From positions 32,351,912 through 32,415,911 of the forward strand of contig OZ026848.1 in assembly GCA_964023205.1 (NCBI GenBank): DNA of 64,000 bases. Reading direction: 5' to 3'. A program made the translations under genes and the position numbers. The notes under the pieces are model-generated. The model did no database searches, had not been told where the DNA came from, and worked only from the letters and a program-made list of their open reading frames with translations. Shown here in pieces: positions 9,301 through 20,190 of the stretch (positions within the stretch are counted from its first letter, which is position 1; the number at the start of each line of letters is the position of its first letter). The DNA is from Lutraria lutraria (lineage: Eukaryota > Mollusca > Bivalvia > Venerida > Mactridae).

Positions 9301-12130
9301 TGACAACGTCATCTATACAGTCACAAAACCCTACAATGGCAGAATGACAACAGTTGGTCTGCAAGAAAGCGAACATAACGGAGTATGGAAGAAAATGAAG
9401 TTATTGCTTGTCAACAAAACGAGATCAATTCGTTTAGTGACACTTTCATATAAAGTTATCATAATAAAGTTAAAACAGGTTTTGATATGAACGGATCATT
9501 GAAAACTGGGAGACTAGGTTTAATTGAGTTCCTTCAATGACAATACTGATATGTGCAACAGTGTCCACACTCTCCAAAAGAGATGTATACTCGTACATGT
9601 TGTTTATTTGGTTAAAATTTCATATTTTGTGTACCATTGTCTTTGGTTTATGTAACACATCTGTTGTGTGCACCATGCAAATTGAAAACAAGTAAATATT
9701 ATTCGAAGTGATTTTAATGATCTAAGCACGTTTAGAATCAGATATTAATCATAATGACAATAAAGAACATATCCAATGTATAATTGTGTTGTTTATATTG
9801 GCATTTCGTGACAATGAAACGTTATGGTTCAATCACCTTAGCTTTTTATAGCAGCTGGCACGGTATGCACTTTTAAACACTGGAGACAAGTGGTATTAAA
9901 TCGAATAAATACACACATGTATGGCTTGCAGTAGTTAAAAACAGACCTATATAATACAATGTACACCATTTAATAGAATATTTACAACATCGGGTACAAT
10001 AAATATTGCTCATCATTTTTGTTAACCACAGTTTTAAAACGAATTAACAGTTCGGGATGATGAATTAGTCATGAAAAAAAAAGAAAAGCAAATATCACTA
10101 TAAGGGTTCTGTAACAAGTGACGGGTTATTGCAACAAATACATCAGTCCCTGTCAGACCGATGTGTGTACATCTTTTAGTCTGACCAAAAAAATAAAAGG
10201 ATTTCTAATCTATATTTTTTGCTCAACTAGTAACTACACCCTAAGTTGCATAAATCTAGCCTACATATTTGTTCGAGTAATCACACTGTACAAACTGAAG
10301 GTAAACGTATAGTCCTCTCCGATTTAAACAGGTTATATACAGTGTAAGGTGATTCTTTGGTCAAAATTTATTTGCCGAACCCCTTTGCTATGATGAAACC
10401 ATTAGGGGACTAAAATAATGTCATACAGATAAATGTTATAATTTTCCATTGGTAGATCTTATCATTGAATATTACTGAAAATAGAGCAATGCTCTGAATA
10501 CATTATACTTATACCCAGAACCCGGAATGCTTTATTTAGCAAGAAAACGCTATTTTGACAGTATAAAATTTGAAAATCTTAATAATATATTGATTTAGAA
10601 ATACGATTAGAACAGATTGCTTCTCTGTTAAATTCAGTTTGCAAGTAACATCTGAGTTAAATAATGATGGTGAGTATGAATATGTAATTAATTTCGGAAA
10701 CAGGCAAACAGAAGTAGAAGAATGTAAAACGTGATAGTCATTGTTGTTATTGAGGAAAATGTTCATCCACCACTTAACACTGAGTTGTATAGTTCTTCTT
10801 TACCTTGGTAATACAATGCACTCGAATCTACTTCCGGTCTACAGGAAGCAACATGTTCCGGATATTTCTGTCACTGTATATATAAAATTCACAAATGAGC
10901 CAGCCCGTGCGATTGCCAACACATTGTGGTCATTCTGGCCTCAAATTCTAAAACGACGTCAACAAAATGATAAAACAACAAAGTTGCTCCGTTTTTTGTG
11001 AAGATATCAGTTTACCTAAGTGTTACAATATATATCTCCACTTGCTATGAATTAAGCCACATTGTCAAGTGTCACGGAACGAATTGTTGATACTTCGTTC
11101 ATGCTGCTTTCTTTGACACTAAGCTACTATTTCTGCAGCATTTTTCGCATCAGCTATTATAAGGTTTACACTTGTTTCGCCATCCTCATGGATACATCTT
11201 AAGTCACTATCGAGCTTTTTGGCATGTTTAACTGTGTGTTCCTGTATCTTTGTCACTGCAAACTCCGCAAGTCTTTCACATCCTCTTACTTTTCAATGGC
11301 TTAGTCGTTGTGTTTCAAGGATTGGATACCCTTGGACTGTGTAGAGAGATGCGATGTGATTTAAGTCTTTTCCGGAGCGCTGATGACTGCGTGCATAAGT
11401 ACTTCTTATGTTTTTTTTTTGTTGCTGGCATTGTCAGTTGGTGAAAATATCAAGGTATTTTTGCATTGAAAGTCTCTTTTGGAGCCTGTTCGCAGCGTGC
11501 AGTGACAAGTTTACCTCTTTTTGACCCACTTTACACCTGGAATCAGAAAACATACATTGCAAATGATCGCAGATCACTGTATGTTATAAACAAGATGTCA
11601 ATATTCTTCGACAATGGCTTCTGGTTAAGTGCCGACCGATAAAACTAAAATTTGTGAAAAAAGCATATCTGGAGCCAGTTAACAATAATGAAAGTTCTTA
11701 CATTTTTATGACACCCATCCTTAGCATTTTCACCCAACATTAGCATAAATATTTTTGTCACCCATCATTAGCATTGTCATCTCCCTGACCATAACATCTC
11801 AAATTGGAGAATTAACCGACACTATTTGATTCTAACGTGTTAGAAAGGCGTTTTGTTATCATGCGCCAAATTAACAACCATGTAAATCCGCCCAAAGGGG
11901 ATAATTCCTTAAAATATAAAAAATTCACCCCACATTAGCTACTTACATTGTGTATATGAAAAATGCGCGGTGACACTTTACGAATTAACTAGGGGATATT
12001 ATGCTAAATAATCTACAACCGAGGGTGAGTTTTTGAAATGGTCGGGCTCTAGCGAAGAGCTTTTTTAATATAAAGTACATATAAGACTACAAGGATGAAA
12101 AATCTTACCTGAATCGACGGAATCCGCCAT
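3354..12130 (-). CDS. LRRC46: LRRC46 orthologue (leucine-rich repeat protein, ciliary/flagellar), 6 exons
   Basis: Joined minus-strand exons: 12109-12130, 7725-7812, 6692-6803, 5534-5690, 4006-4075 and 3374-3546. Cumulative phases (1, 2, 0, 1, 2, 1) agree at every junction and all introns are GT-AG. The product of about 207 residues, or 213 if the last exon runs on to the TAA at 3354, has a short N-terminus containing ICKRHL, then LRRs: THLRLDRE (about 45-52), LYLQC, LSFISLANNKI, LLCLDLSENQI and ILNLQGNPC, closing with an LRR cap-like segment PNYRLKMVHDLPKLKQLD and an acidic tail. Vertebrate LRRC46 has the same order (RLDRE, LYLQGN, LSLAGNQI, FLDLSEN, ILNLSGN, acidic DEED region) and is about 320 residues, so this copy is shorter and may have unseen 3' exons. 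LRRC46 is linked to sperm flagella and cilia in vertebrates. The first exon is the least certain part because it lies in a repeat arm. Confidence 0.85.
3374..3546 (-). CDS. LRRC46: LRRC46 exon 6 (acidic tail)
   Basis: Acceptor TTCTTTCTGTCAAG, then frame LKMVHDLPKLKQLD, followed by a run of 11 Glu encoded by GAG/GAA. Donor-like TTTG/GTAAATC at 3373. If unspliced, the frame adds six residues and stops at 3354. Confidence 0.8.
4006..4075 (-). CDS. LRRC46: LRRC46 exon 5
   Basis: Acceptor TTCTATCATTTCAG and donor CAG/GTAAAC bracket 70 nt encoding EVPTSVIILNLQGNPCSKY and PNYR. The LNLQGNPC motif is the last LRR. It fits phase 1 in and phase 2 out. Confidence 0.88.
4148..5030. repeat. 33-bp minisatellite in LRRC46 intron 4
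   Basis: About 27 units of roughly CAGCAATCTGATAAAGGTCA plus ACCAATGGATTTG. Because 33 is a multiple of three, several frames stay open on both strands (for example QQSDKGQPMDL repeats). The array lies wholly between LRRC46 exons 4 and 5, so it is intronic DNA, not a protein gene. Confidence 0.92.
5144..5335 (+). repeat. Dispersed repeat, copy 1
   Basis: Shares GGGTTTTTCTT, GGAAGGCGCC, GAAGCCTCTTTTGGG and GATTTCAAAGAAATT in the same order with 7866-8075. These are two diverged direct copies in neighbouring introns of LRRC46. Confidence 0.7.
5534..5690 (-). CDS. LRRC46: LRRC46 exon 4 (central LRRs)
   Basis: Acceptor TTTTATTTTAG, donor ACAA/GTAAGT. Encodes two LRRs, with LSFISLANNKISKIENL and LLCLDLSENQISDVE. 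157 nt, phase 0 in and phase 1 out. Confidence 0.92.
6692..6803 (-). CDS. LRRC46: LRRC46 exon 3 (first LRR)
   Basis: Acceptor CTTTATTGTAG, donor TGT/GTAAGT. Encodes INSLNKITHLRLDRE followed by NLYLQC. The RLDRE signature is diagnostic for LRRC46. 112 nt, phase 2 in and phase 0 out. Confidence 0.9.
7015..7330 (+). repeat. Dispersed repeat with GGACCGACCAACCGACCGAC tail
   Basis: Same tail as at 1260-1345: ACAGAGTGACTCCAATATAC, then CCCC and GTTTGTGGGGGTATA. It sits in intron 2 of LRRC46. Confidence 0.65.
7725..7812 (-). CDS. LRRC46: LRRC46 exon 2
   Basis: Acceptor with a strong T tract (TTTTTTTTTACAG), donor GAT/GTACGT. Encodes IEKPVRLSLHLICKRHLPVD and AQKSNQEE, aligning with the ITEALITKRNL region of vertebrate LRRC46. 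88 nt, phase 1 in and phase 2 out. Confidence 0.82.
7866..8075 (+). repeat. Dispersed repeat, copy 2
   Basis: Diverged direct copy of 5144-5335. The plus-strand open frame running through 7933-8328 is partly made of this repeat and shows no recognisable domain, so it is not called as a gene. Confidence 0.65.
8583..9292 (+). repeat. Left inverted-repeat arm
   Basis: Mirror image of 11463-12179. Contains TGGGTG-type subterminal motifs near 8610, 8823, 8990, 9017 and 9035, and an inward-facing ATG mini-exon at 8632. Confidence 0.85.
8632..8653 (+). pseudogene. Mirror copy of the putative LRRC46 first exon
   Basis: ATG plus 19 nt encodes MADSIDS and ends CAG/GTAAGA. The right arm has the same exon with one residue changed (MADSVDS). 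This copy points away from LRRC46. If spliced to the AG at about 9219 in the same arm, the frame stops after about 15 residues. It is either the start of the element's own lost gene or a duplicated LRRC46 exon. Confidence 0.4.
9293..11462. other. Spacer between the inverted arms, no gene seen
   Basis: AT-rich sequence without a domain I can recognise. The open frame at 9203-9490 starts in the left arm (with a CxxC near its start) and runs out of the arm. The arm copy on the right changes the second Cys codon, so I do not treat it as a functional protein. Confidence 0.4.
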
Positions 12131-12179
12131 TGTTGGAGCACCCATCCTTAGCAAAAAGTCACGTGGTATTCGCACCGTG
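11463..12179 (-). repeat. Right inverted-repeat arm
   Basis: Reverse complement of the left arm. It contains the ATG mini-exon at 12109-12130, which splices in phase to LRRC46 exon 2, and the same subterminal TGGGTG motifs. Confidence 0.85.
12109..12130 (-). CDS. LRRC46: Putative LRRC46 exon 1 (start codon)
   Basis: ATG GCG GAT TCC encodes MADS, continuing VDS, then donor CAG/GTAAGA. It ends in phase 1, exactly what exon 2 needs, giving MADSVDSEIEKPVRL at the junction. The alternative donor-bearing ATG stretches between 7830 and 8580 end in the wrong phase. The exon sits 50 bp inside the end of the inverted repeat, so promoter and start codon would be repeat-borne. Confidence 0.55.
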
Positions 12180-12544
12180 TACTTCATAAATTAATGATTG
12201 ACAGTAAAAAAATTCATGAACATAATAAAACGTATGTGATATGACTGCTGACTAAGAGTCCGGAAACATGGTACTGTTTTAACCCTTTCACTGCCATGGT
12301 CGCATAAATGCGACGTCAGAACAGACTGCCATGGTCGCAAAAATGCGATTTGCGCTAGTGGTATGATACCGCTTCATGTAAGTTAATATTACGTCATTTA
12401 ATATAAAACGACACCGTTTAGGGGAATACCTGAAAGGTCAAAACGAGGCTCATTAACAATTTCTGTGTTAAAAGAGAACTATAACGGTACTTTTCAACAA
12501 AAAATAAACATAGAACTTTTGTGAAGAATTTCTTCGAAGGGACA

Positions 12545-12646
12545 ATGGCGTCTTCTAGTAGGAGGGCAACTTACTTACATTCAGAGGTGATTCAGATGCT
12601 GTTAAATAAGGGTGACAGTGAATATTTTGATCACCAAAATGCTTGA
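12545..12646 (+). pseudogene. piggyBac transposase N-terminal fragment
   Basis: An ATG frame of 33 residues (MASSSRRATYLHSEVIQMLL start) ends at a TGA. Position just inside the left end fits a piggyBac transposase start. Confidence 0.45.
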
Positions 12647-13085
12647 TGTGACTTGGGTGATGAAAATGATGGGGATTCCGAGTTTTAACAGATAATAATA
12701 CCACAACGGGCGCTTGGGTGTTCTAGTTCAGGTTAGTCTCGATTGTATTACAACAACTTTTACATATTTTTCTCGTTGTTTATGATGTATCTTGTTGTTT
12801 ATTGTTCATTACACGGTATATGATCGAGTGTTATTGAATAGTTTTATTAGAGGGCTTATGTTTTGCCTTTATGGCATGAAAAATGACCAATTGTCAAAAC
12901 CCAGTGTGCATAATTCGGATAATTATTCTTTCGGACAAAATGGAACTTGGGGTCGGAATCTGTGTTTATTTGCTACACATGTCTTTTATGTTGTCTAAAA
13001 GGTATATATTTGGGTTAAGATTTAGTCATATTTGATACTAATCATATTCAGTTAATAATATATTCTATTTATTTGTATATTTCAG

Positions 13086-13174
13086 AATCTGAATGGTCAG
13101 ATGAGGAGGAGTCGGGTTTAGAAATTAGAATAATCGACTGCAGTGATTACTGTGTAATCTGCCGATGTGTCTAG
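13086..13174 (+). pseudogene. piggyBac transposase fragment (acidic then Cys-rich)
   Basis: After an AG, the frame SEWSDEEESGLEIRIIDCSD continues with CVICRCV and a TAG. An acidic N-terminal segment joined directly to a Cys-pair segment is expected if the catalytic middle was deleted. Confidence 0.45.
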
Positions 13175-13739
13175 AGTCCTGTCACTAAATTTAACACACT
13201 GTGAAGGACTTAAGAGCTGCAGCAACTAGAAACATTTAGAAACATTTAAAATTACTCACTGTGATGCAAGTTATGTGTGTACTGCACTAATACAATAAAT
13301 GAATATTACTACCCACCATAGGTAGAACTTTGTGACACTATTTAAAGTTCAATAGAGTTGAAATAAAACTCTCTGTAACTATCTGTAACTGTCTTCATTT
13401 ACATTATTAATAAGAATACATATTTAGTATATCAGAGAGCTATTTAAATGTAAAAAGGTTGTGAAAAATATTTGAAAATACCGGATTTTGTGAATTGAAT
13501 AAATTCTTATTATATTTTTTAATTATTTTTATTAAAATAATAAAGTTTTGTGTAAAAAAAATTCATTTTCTGTATTTGTTGTTATTCATCTAAATGTATT
13601 TCAAATTTCAAGCACATAGCACAAAAAATAAAAAAGATACACACAATTATATATAGGCCCCTGATTTACAGGAATTCCTGGAAATTAATTTGGCACTGGG
13701 AGTTACGTTTTATACAAAATCTGGCAGTGAAAGGGTTAA

Positions 13740-16267
13740 GCAAAGTTAACACAATTTAATGAAGCCACGTCGGGGCCTCAAAATGTGTGTATTCTATATT
13801 TATAAAGTAAAATAAAAACATGTCGTCATATTGGACTTGAACCTAGCTTCCTGCAGGTAAAGAATCTAGTGTCAAATGTAAACATTTTTTAAGATATTGT
13901 ATGGTAAAAAATGTGCAAAAAGTGTCAGTTGTAGGTCGTCAACCAGTACAGACTACAACTATATAATAAAGAAAACAGCTTTATTGATGAATATTCCCCT
14001 ATTGCAGATTGGTTAAAAAGTGAACAAAATTATGTTTAGGTTCCTATAGATTCTAGCTTAATGTCTTCAGCGGACCCATTTTATACTATGACAGGATGTT
14101 TAATTCTGCAGGAAAGGCAAAACATATTAAAAGAGCAGCTTTTGAAGTTGAGGAAACCAGAACTAGCCGAGTCTAGTTCTAGATCCCATAACTAAATTGG
14201 TCTTTTTTATTTCGTCTTGTTGACCGTTTTAGTTATGGAATTGTCCTCTTACAAAGTCAACAGCTTAAGACGCTTGTTCATGCGTCTATTGAAACAGATC
14301 AATTTACATGCTTTTCGGAATGCTACGGACTTGATCCAAAGCATTTACGAGGAAATTTTGAAACTAAGAGTAGTATGAAACATCCGCAAAATGTTTGATA
14401 ACTTTCATCTGTTGAAGGTATATTTTAGGTCATGTTGATGGATTATACTATAATTCATTGAATTCTACACAAGTTTTACGGAAATTTGTGCGTTAAATAG
14501 GAAAACGAACGCGCCTCAGATTGAGTCGTTTACCTGTTAGCTTTTAAAGAACAAGTGGCTTTGACGATGAACTGCAATGCAAACATATCATCGTCAAAGC
14601 CCCTTCGACTAAGCCGAGTCCTGACTTCAGTTAGAGAAGATAACGGGAACATTATTCCTGGTGTTTTGCTGATTTTGTATCCTAAAACGTTCATATTGTA
14701 GAATATGCTTATATCTTGAACGTGCGAAACATAAACTTTAAAAGAAGATTGAATTATACACGAATAACTACAAATGTACAATGTAACCGAAATTTAGTTG
14801 GTCTAAATATTACTCCATTAGAAATGAAATATATTGTGACGTTTTCAAACTATTTCAAACAACAAAAACTATTTGACAAGTTCAGATTTATATCAAAGTA
14901 ATGCAATACTATAAGATCAAACAATTATTAACAAGTAAAACGAAACAAAAACACGTAAAAACTCGATGAATACCTTGAATTTCTTGAGATTCTTCCATTT
15001 TCAAGCCTTTGTTTGATTCGGATTCCAGCGTCGTTATCAAGCGTTTTTTATTCTTTACTGGTTCTTATTTCATGCTCAAGTGCAGAACTACTAAACGAGA
15101 ACCAATTTATTTTTTTACCGTATTGGTGATCTCCCCTTCAAATTTAACTTTAACTGGCAAATTTGCTTTATTCGGCACCATAAAAATAAATTATTTTATG
15201 TAACATCCTTTATTATGTTCATAAACCAGACATGGGTTGTTGTGTATATTAGCCTGAAAACTCGGTCAGATAATTTCAGAAAAACTTTTAAAACATCAAT
15301 CTGACGCAATGTGGCCCTAGGTGTAGTGGGCGCTGATGTTTAATTGAATTAATTCTTTATATTATCGTATAATCAATAATAAGGTGACGTCATGAGCACG
15401 CAGAAATATAGCATTTAATACTAAGGCATGTTTTAACGTATTACATCCGCTAATAGGCCTACTGTACTTTTTTATTTATCTGCTGAATTCTACACAATAT
15501 GTGTTATTAATACAACAAAAATAGCGCAGCCAATTAACATACATTATATCTTTGATGGTTACCTTAAATACTTCAATTCATCTCACGACACCGTTATAAT
15601 ATTGAGTAAGACCATGCAGCTAGTTGAAATTATTACTTTTATTGAACAATAGAAAAATACTTATTTAAAGTTATTTCTGTAAATATTGCAAGGTGACCTA
15701 TATTTTGTTTATCAAATTAGATAGATACTCATTAACTATTGCATATTTTGACTTACTAGCAAATGCAAATTGAAAGGGAAAATATCTCAATGGAATGTCA
15801 CTAGCTGTTTTTGAAAAGGTACATGTAGATAGTTATAGATAAATAGTTTATTTTGGAAAATAAGGAATTATACCTATCAAACTACACGAATATACATTGT
15901 GTAGTCATATACATGTACGTGAGTTGTATCTAATGGCAAGTCATTTTCTATCATGAAAACCTATAAGAATTATTATCATTTCCAAAATCTGTCCATGTAA
16001 TACATTAAGTCTGGGTACGATCGATACTACTTTTGTTGTGAATGGCCTAATTTCACATACATTGTATTCTGAATCTAATAACGTATTTGAATATGTTGAG
16101 CGTGACACCCTTTGGTATGAATACATTCAATTAGGACTAAGAAGATTTTTTTATCATTAGAATACACACATTTTTAGTCACGGATTAAGCATATAGTAAT
16201 TTGATTTAGCCTGAGTGAAGAATTATCATGTTAGATGAATCTTAAACTACATGAGTGTCTATCTCTG
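13740..16267. other. Intergenic, nothing recognised
   Basis: AT-rich DNA with short chance frames on both strands. No splice-bounded coding segment, RNA gene or clear repeat found. Confidence 0.4.
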
Positions 16268-16424
16268 TTTTCAAACTGAACGATGGCCGTCACTGGCTCG
16301 GCGCGCGTGGATTCTTATGCGGACCAAAGCACTGCGCTTTTCTACATCCGCCATGCAGTTGTTAAACTACATTGTAGTTCCCGTTCCATGTTGCTGTGCA
16401 AGTCTATGTAAGTTCAGTTTCCAT
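16268..16424. mobile_element. MITE with AAACTGAAC ends, copy 1
   Basis: Starts CAAACTGAACGATGG and ends AAGTTCAGTTTC, so the termini are short inverted repeats. The interior (CATCCGCCATGCA, TTCCCGTTCCATGTTG) recurs in opposite orientation at 45783-45941. Confidence 0.65.
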
Positions 16425-18540
16425 GAGTACTTTCAGTATTTTATATGCTATTTTCATGACTGACCTATACATGTTTTATTGGAATACTTTAGATGGCATG
16501 AACCTTGGTTGTTTTAAGATATATTTGTTGCTCTGCGCAGTCGACATTGTTCTTTATGTCAACTCAGCTGTGGAATTACACAGCATCATTAATGTGTTAC
16601 AGAATGAATTTATTATATGAAAACTTTCTAAAAATGAAACCAACACTTATGTCCAGGCGGTACATTGTTTGCTGTTTCTGTATATGGAAATTTAGGGTTA
16701 AGAAGCTTTCGGGAAATTCTGAAGTCTTGGACATACATTGTACGACATTGTCATAACTATATAAGGGAGACTGATTTTCAATCCAGTATGATTGTTATTA
16801 TAACTTTTATCATCATTGGATCTTCAGACCATTTGATTTTAATTAAATTGGATACAACATGATTAATTGAAAGCATTAGTATTTCTGTTTGTAAAACATT
16901 TCATTGAATACATTTTGTTATTGTTTGTTGCTGTGTTTCTCGTCTCTGTTGTTTTCCATTGGTAATTGTTTCTGAATTAAAATTAATAACCTTGTTGCTG
17001 TATGATATACGTCTTGCACAGAAAGTCATGCTTATCATTAGAAATTATTCAGACAAATTAACATTCATTAACCCCAAACGTACACAGTATTTGCTTGATA
17101 ATTTAATATCACCAATATTGAATCTGTAGTTTTACTTTTGATTTGATATTCCGCACCACCAACTCCGTTCTGTGAACTACAGTTTATAAAAAGACTGTAT
17201 TGCATACATACGGCGTAAAATTGCATTAGCTGTTATTTTGAAAACATGAGAAATATTACAGTGTTTTTGGCAATTTAAGCTGTAAAACTAACAAACTTGT
17301 ATAATTTAATGTAACCAGCTGTCATTTCATGACTTAGAAATTTATTTGTATCTAACCTTCATTGAAATTTAATGGACAATTACCTGTATTGACCAATCTA
17401 TTTTTAGTTGTTGTATAACTGGTTTTACTGGTTCATGATTTATTGTATTTGTAATTCCATTTTGGCGGGAAATTGGTCACATGACTTCTTGGTCTGTTCA
17501 CTCACAGGTTTCAATGAGTGCAGATGATCGTTGGTATAAATTGCAGCAGTTTGCAACTGATTTGGTTGTTTCATGATGGTCATATTTATAGGTAATATGA
17601 AGTTTTATTGTTATCTTACCATGTTTTTGGTACTAAATGCATTTGAAATGATTAAGTAATTCATGTTTTGAATGTGTTTGTGTCATCATATGGAACAATA
17701 CTGAACCAATAATCGTCTTAATCGATGTTGTTATCTCCCTTGAAATGACTCGATAAACCACAATCAGATAACAATTGCCCAGTTTAACTCTATATAGATT
17801 ATATAGGGAAATAATTTAAAACTTGCTATAAAATCTTTATTCGGTAAATGCTAATAAATTACCACATATGACATTGTAGATAAAATCATTATCTTTCAAA
17901 TGGTGTAATTTAATTTAAAATAACTATCTATCTTGGGCAGTATTTTTGCACTTGTATGAAATAGATAAAACGGTTCAAAATTTACTTAATTTAAAATGGC
18001 CGTTGTGTCAGCGAAAGGATAGTTTATTTGTACAAATTAACGATTATTGCGCTTAGTTAACCAGGTAGGATTGTCTTTATACCTGCAATCAGTGCCGCAA
18101 CATCGAAGAAATACGTACATGCCAAAACACGCATGTTTTCCGTATAAATCTCCGAAAAAAACGCCAAAATGATGAGTGAAAGCGTGAAATCTAGGGGACA
18201 GGTTTAACTCGATTTTCCAAAAAACGGCAATATTTCGTAGAAACTGAGACTAAAACGTTGCTTTTAAATTCGTTTTGAAATTAAAAAAATGTGTTTAATA
18301 GGAAGAATAATTATTTAAGCGCCGACTGAATAAGTTTATTTGCTCATAGGACCTCATTTGTATTCCCAGTTGATCATTATTTCGGGACAGTATGAGGTCG
18401 GAAAAACGGCTCGTTGCATACCTTGTATTTATTATGTGTATATTGGGGGCGTGTCAGACCAGATTCGTCAGGCACCTGTGTTGCATGATATATATTGATT
18501 GACTGATTAATAGGATGTATTTTAATGATCACTATTTATT
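16425..18540. other. Intergenic, nothing recognised
   Basis: AT-rich sequence. Short overlapping frames near 16400-16860 have no domain or splice support. Confidence 0.4.
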
Positions 18541-18559
18541 ATCATTTTCTCACTACCTG

Positions 18560-20190
18560 TGCCTTCATAGATTTTCGCAAAGCTTTTGATGTAGTGTATA
18601 TAAAAGGGATTTGGTTCAAACTTCTACAGTATGGGGCTTCGAGCCGACTTGTTAAAATGTTACAAATAAATTATGAAACAGTAAAATCTTAATTGTGTCC
18701 GAGTTAATAGGTCAAATACCGACAGTTTTTATACAACACAAGGGCTCAAGCAGCGTGAGCCATTATCCCCAATACTATTTTTTTATAAAATATATGTATA
18801 CTATAATTATGATAATAATTTAGACGTGTTTAGTGTAGGAGAATTACGCTTATTTCTTATATTATATGCTAATGATACTGTTTAAGTTTAGTAAATTAGT
18901 TTAGTAAAGAGGGATTACAACATTTATTAAATAATCTGTATACATACTGTACAAAATGGGGAATTAATGTCAACGTTGACAAAACAGTTGCTATGGTATT
19001 TAAGAAATGTAATAATCCTGAAAATATAGATGTATTTTATAATGAGCGAAAATTAAGGATCGTTACAAAATTTACTTATTTTAGGTGTCTGTCTTTCAGC
19101 TAATGGTTGTTTTTATTAAGCCCAAAAATCATTAGCACAGCATGCAAATAGAGCCTTATTTTCACTCTTTATATGAATCTGTTCCATTTTGTATTACAGA
19201 AAAGATAAAACTTTTTGACTCGATGGTAACACCTATTTTAAACTACGGATGCGAAGTTTGGGGGCTTTCACAAATCGCTAGATATAGAACGTATACATTT
19301 AAAATTTCCAAAAAAAAAATATGTGTTCGGCAACAAACTACTAATGCTACAATATACAGAGAATACCAACGAGTTTAATACGCAAAAAAAGAATTATTAA
19401 ATTTTGGTTTAGAATGATAAACAATTGAGATACATGTACATTGATATTCAAATCATTCAATATGCGTGATCAAAATGGTAATTTTATTTATACGTGGGCA
19501 AATGAAGTTCAAATTTTATTAAATAATCTAGGATTTTCTTATTTATGGAACAATATTAATGTATGAAAAGAGCAAATGTTAAGTTTAATTAGATGTTTAT
19601 TTTATAAATATTATCAGAAATGGTTCAACAAAATAAATACTCTATCAAAATTGGAAAGTTATCGTATATACAAAACTAATTTTCAGGTCGAACAATATTT
19701 AAATATAAATAACGATAAATACAGAATAGCCTTAACAAGATTTAGATGCTCCTCTCACAATTTGGTAAGTTTTATTGTAGACGGTAGACATAGGAATATT
19801 CCAAAAGAACAAAGATTATGTAATAAATGTAAGATGTTAAGTATTGAAAAGTGAAAACGAATACTTTTTTTGTATGTCCATTTTACAGACATTTAAGGAA
19901 GTACTATTTACCTAAGTATTACAATCATTGACCAATTATATTTTTAATTAAAAAAGTTGTTAAACACATCAAACATTAATTTATTAAATAGATTATTGAA
20001 ATTCATTTATTTAGCAAATATATTAAGAGCATAATTGTTATTGTTATGCATAAGTATTTGTATTGCTTTAAAATGCTGTTCTCATTTGTACTTGTATTAA
20101 GTTATTGCCATCTTGTTTACAAGTATTCTTTTTGCAAATGGCGATAAACTTGTAAAAGTTTATGCAAATAAATTGTATTGTATTGTCCTA
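18560..20190 (+). pseudogene. Dead non-LTR retrotransposon (LINE) reverse transcriptase, 3' part
   Basis: Conceptual translation across several frames shows RT landmarks in order: FIDFRKAFDVVY (about 18563), GLKQREPLSPILF, YANDT where FADD(T) is expected (about 18865), and then LFDSMVTPILNYGCEVWG (19216-19270). The post-RT segment near 19690-19850 has YRIALTRFR and RLCNKCK, typical of the C-terminus of mollusc LINE ORF2. Stops and frameshifts are frequent and the catalytic Asp pair is broken. The element ends in ATTGTATTGTATTG, a short tandem tail as in CR1/L2-like elements. Confidence 0.8.

Larger units (their letters stand above)
8583..12179. mobile_element. 3.6-kb element with long terminal inverted repeats and TACTT flanks
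   Basis: Left end CACTGTGCGAATACC, right end (reverse complement) CACGGTGCGAATACC. TACTT directly abuts both ends (8578-8582 and 12180-12184), which looks like a 5-bp target duplication. The arms (8583-9292 and 11463-12179) match with scattered mismatches and small indels. Each arm carries about five copies of a motif like GCTAAGGATGGGTG, resembling subterminal transposase-binding repeats. The 2.2-kb centre (9293-11462) holds no recognisable transposase. CAC(T/A)(A/G)TG-like ends with 5-bp duplications are a feature of the Transib/ProtoRAG group, but arms this long are unusual and the class is unproven. An inverted duplication of the LRRC46 5' end is the alternative. Confidence 0.65.
12283..13735 (+). 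mobile_element. Decayed, internally deleted piggyBac-type transposon
   Basis: TTAA at 12279-12282 and 13736-13739 flank ends CCCTTTCACTGCCA and (reverse complement) CCCTTTCACTGCCA. TTAA duplication plus CCC-starting ends is the hallmark of piggyBac. Just inside the left end, a block containing TGCCATGGTCGCA is repeated (12289 and 12331). The interior keeps only an N-terminal fragment and a short piece of acidic and Cys-bearing sequence. The large DDD catalytic core is absent, so the copy is non-autonomous. Confidence 0.85.

Noticed and set aside
9203..9490. CxxC-bearing frame as a zinc-finger transposase
   Set aside because: Its Cys pair is not kept in the other arm, the splice phase from the arm's ATG exon leads to an early stop, and no further domain follows.
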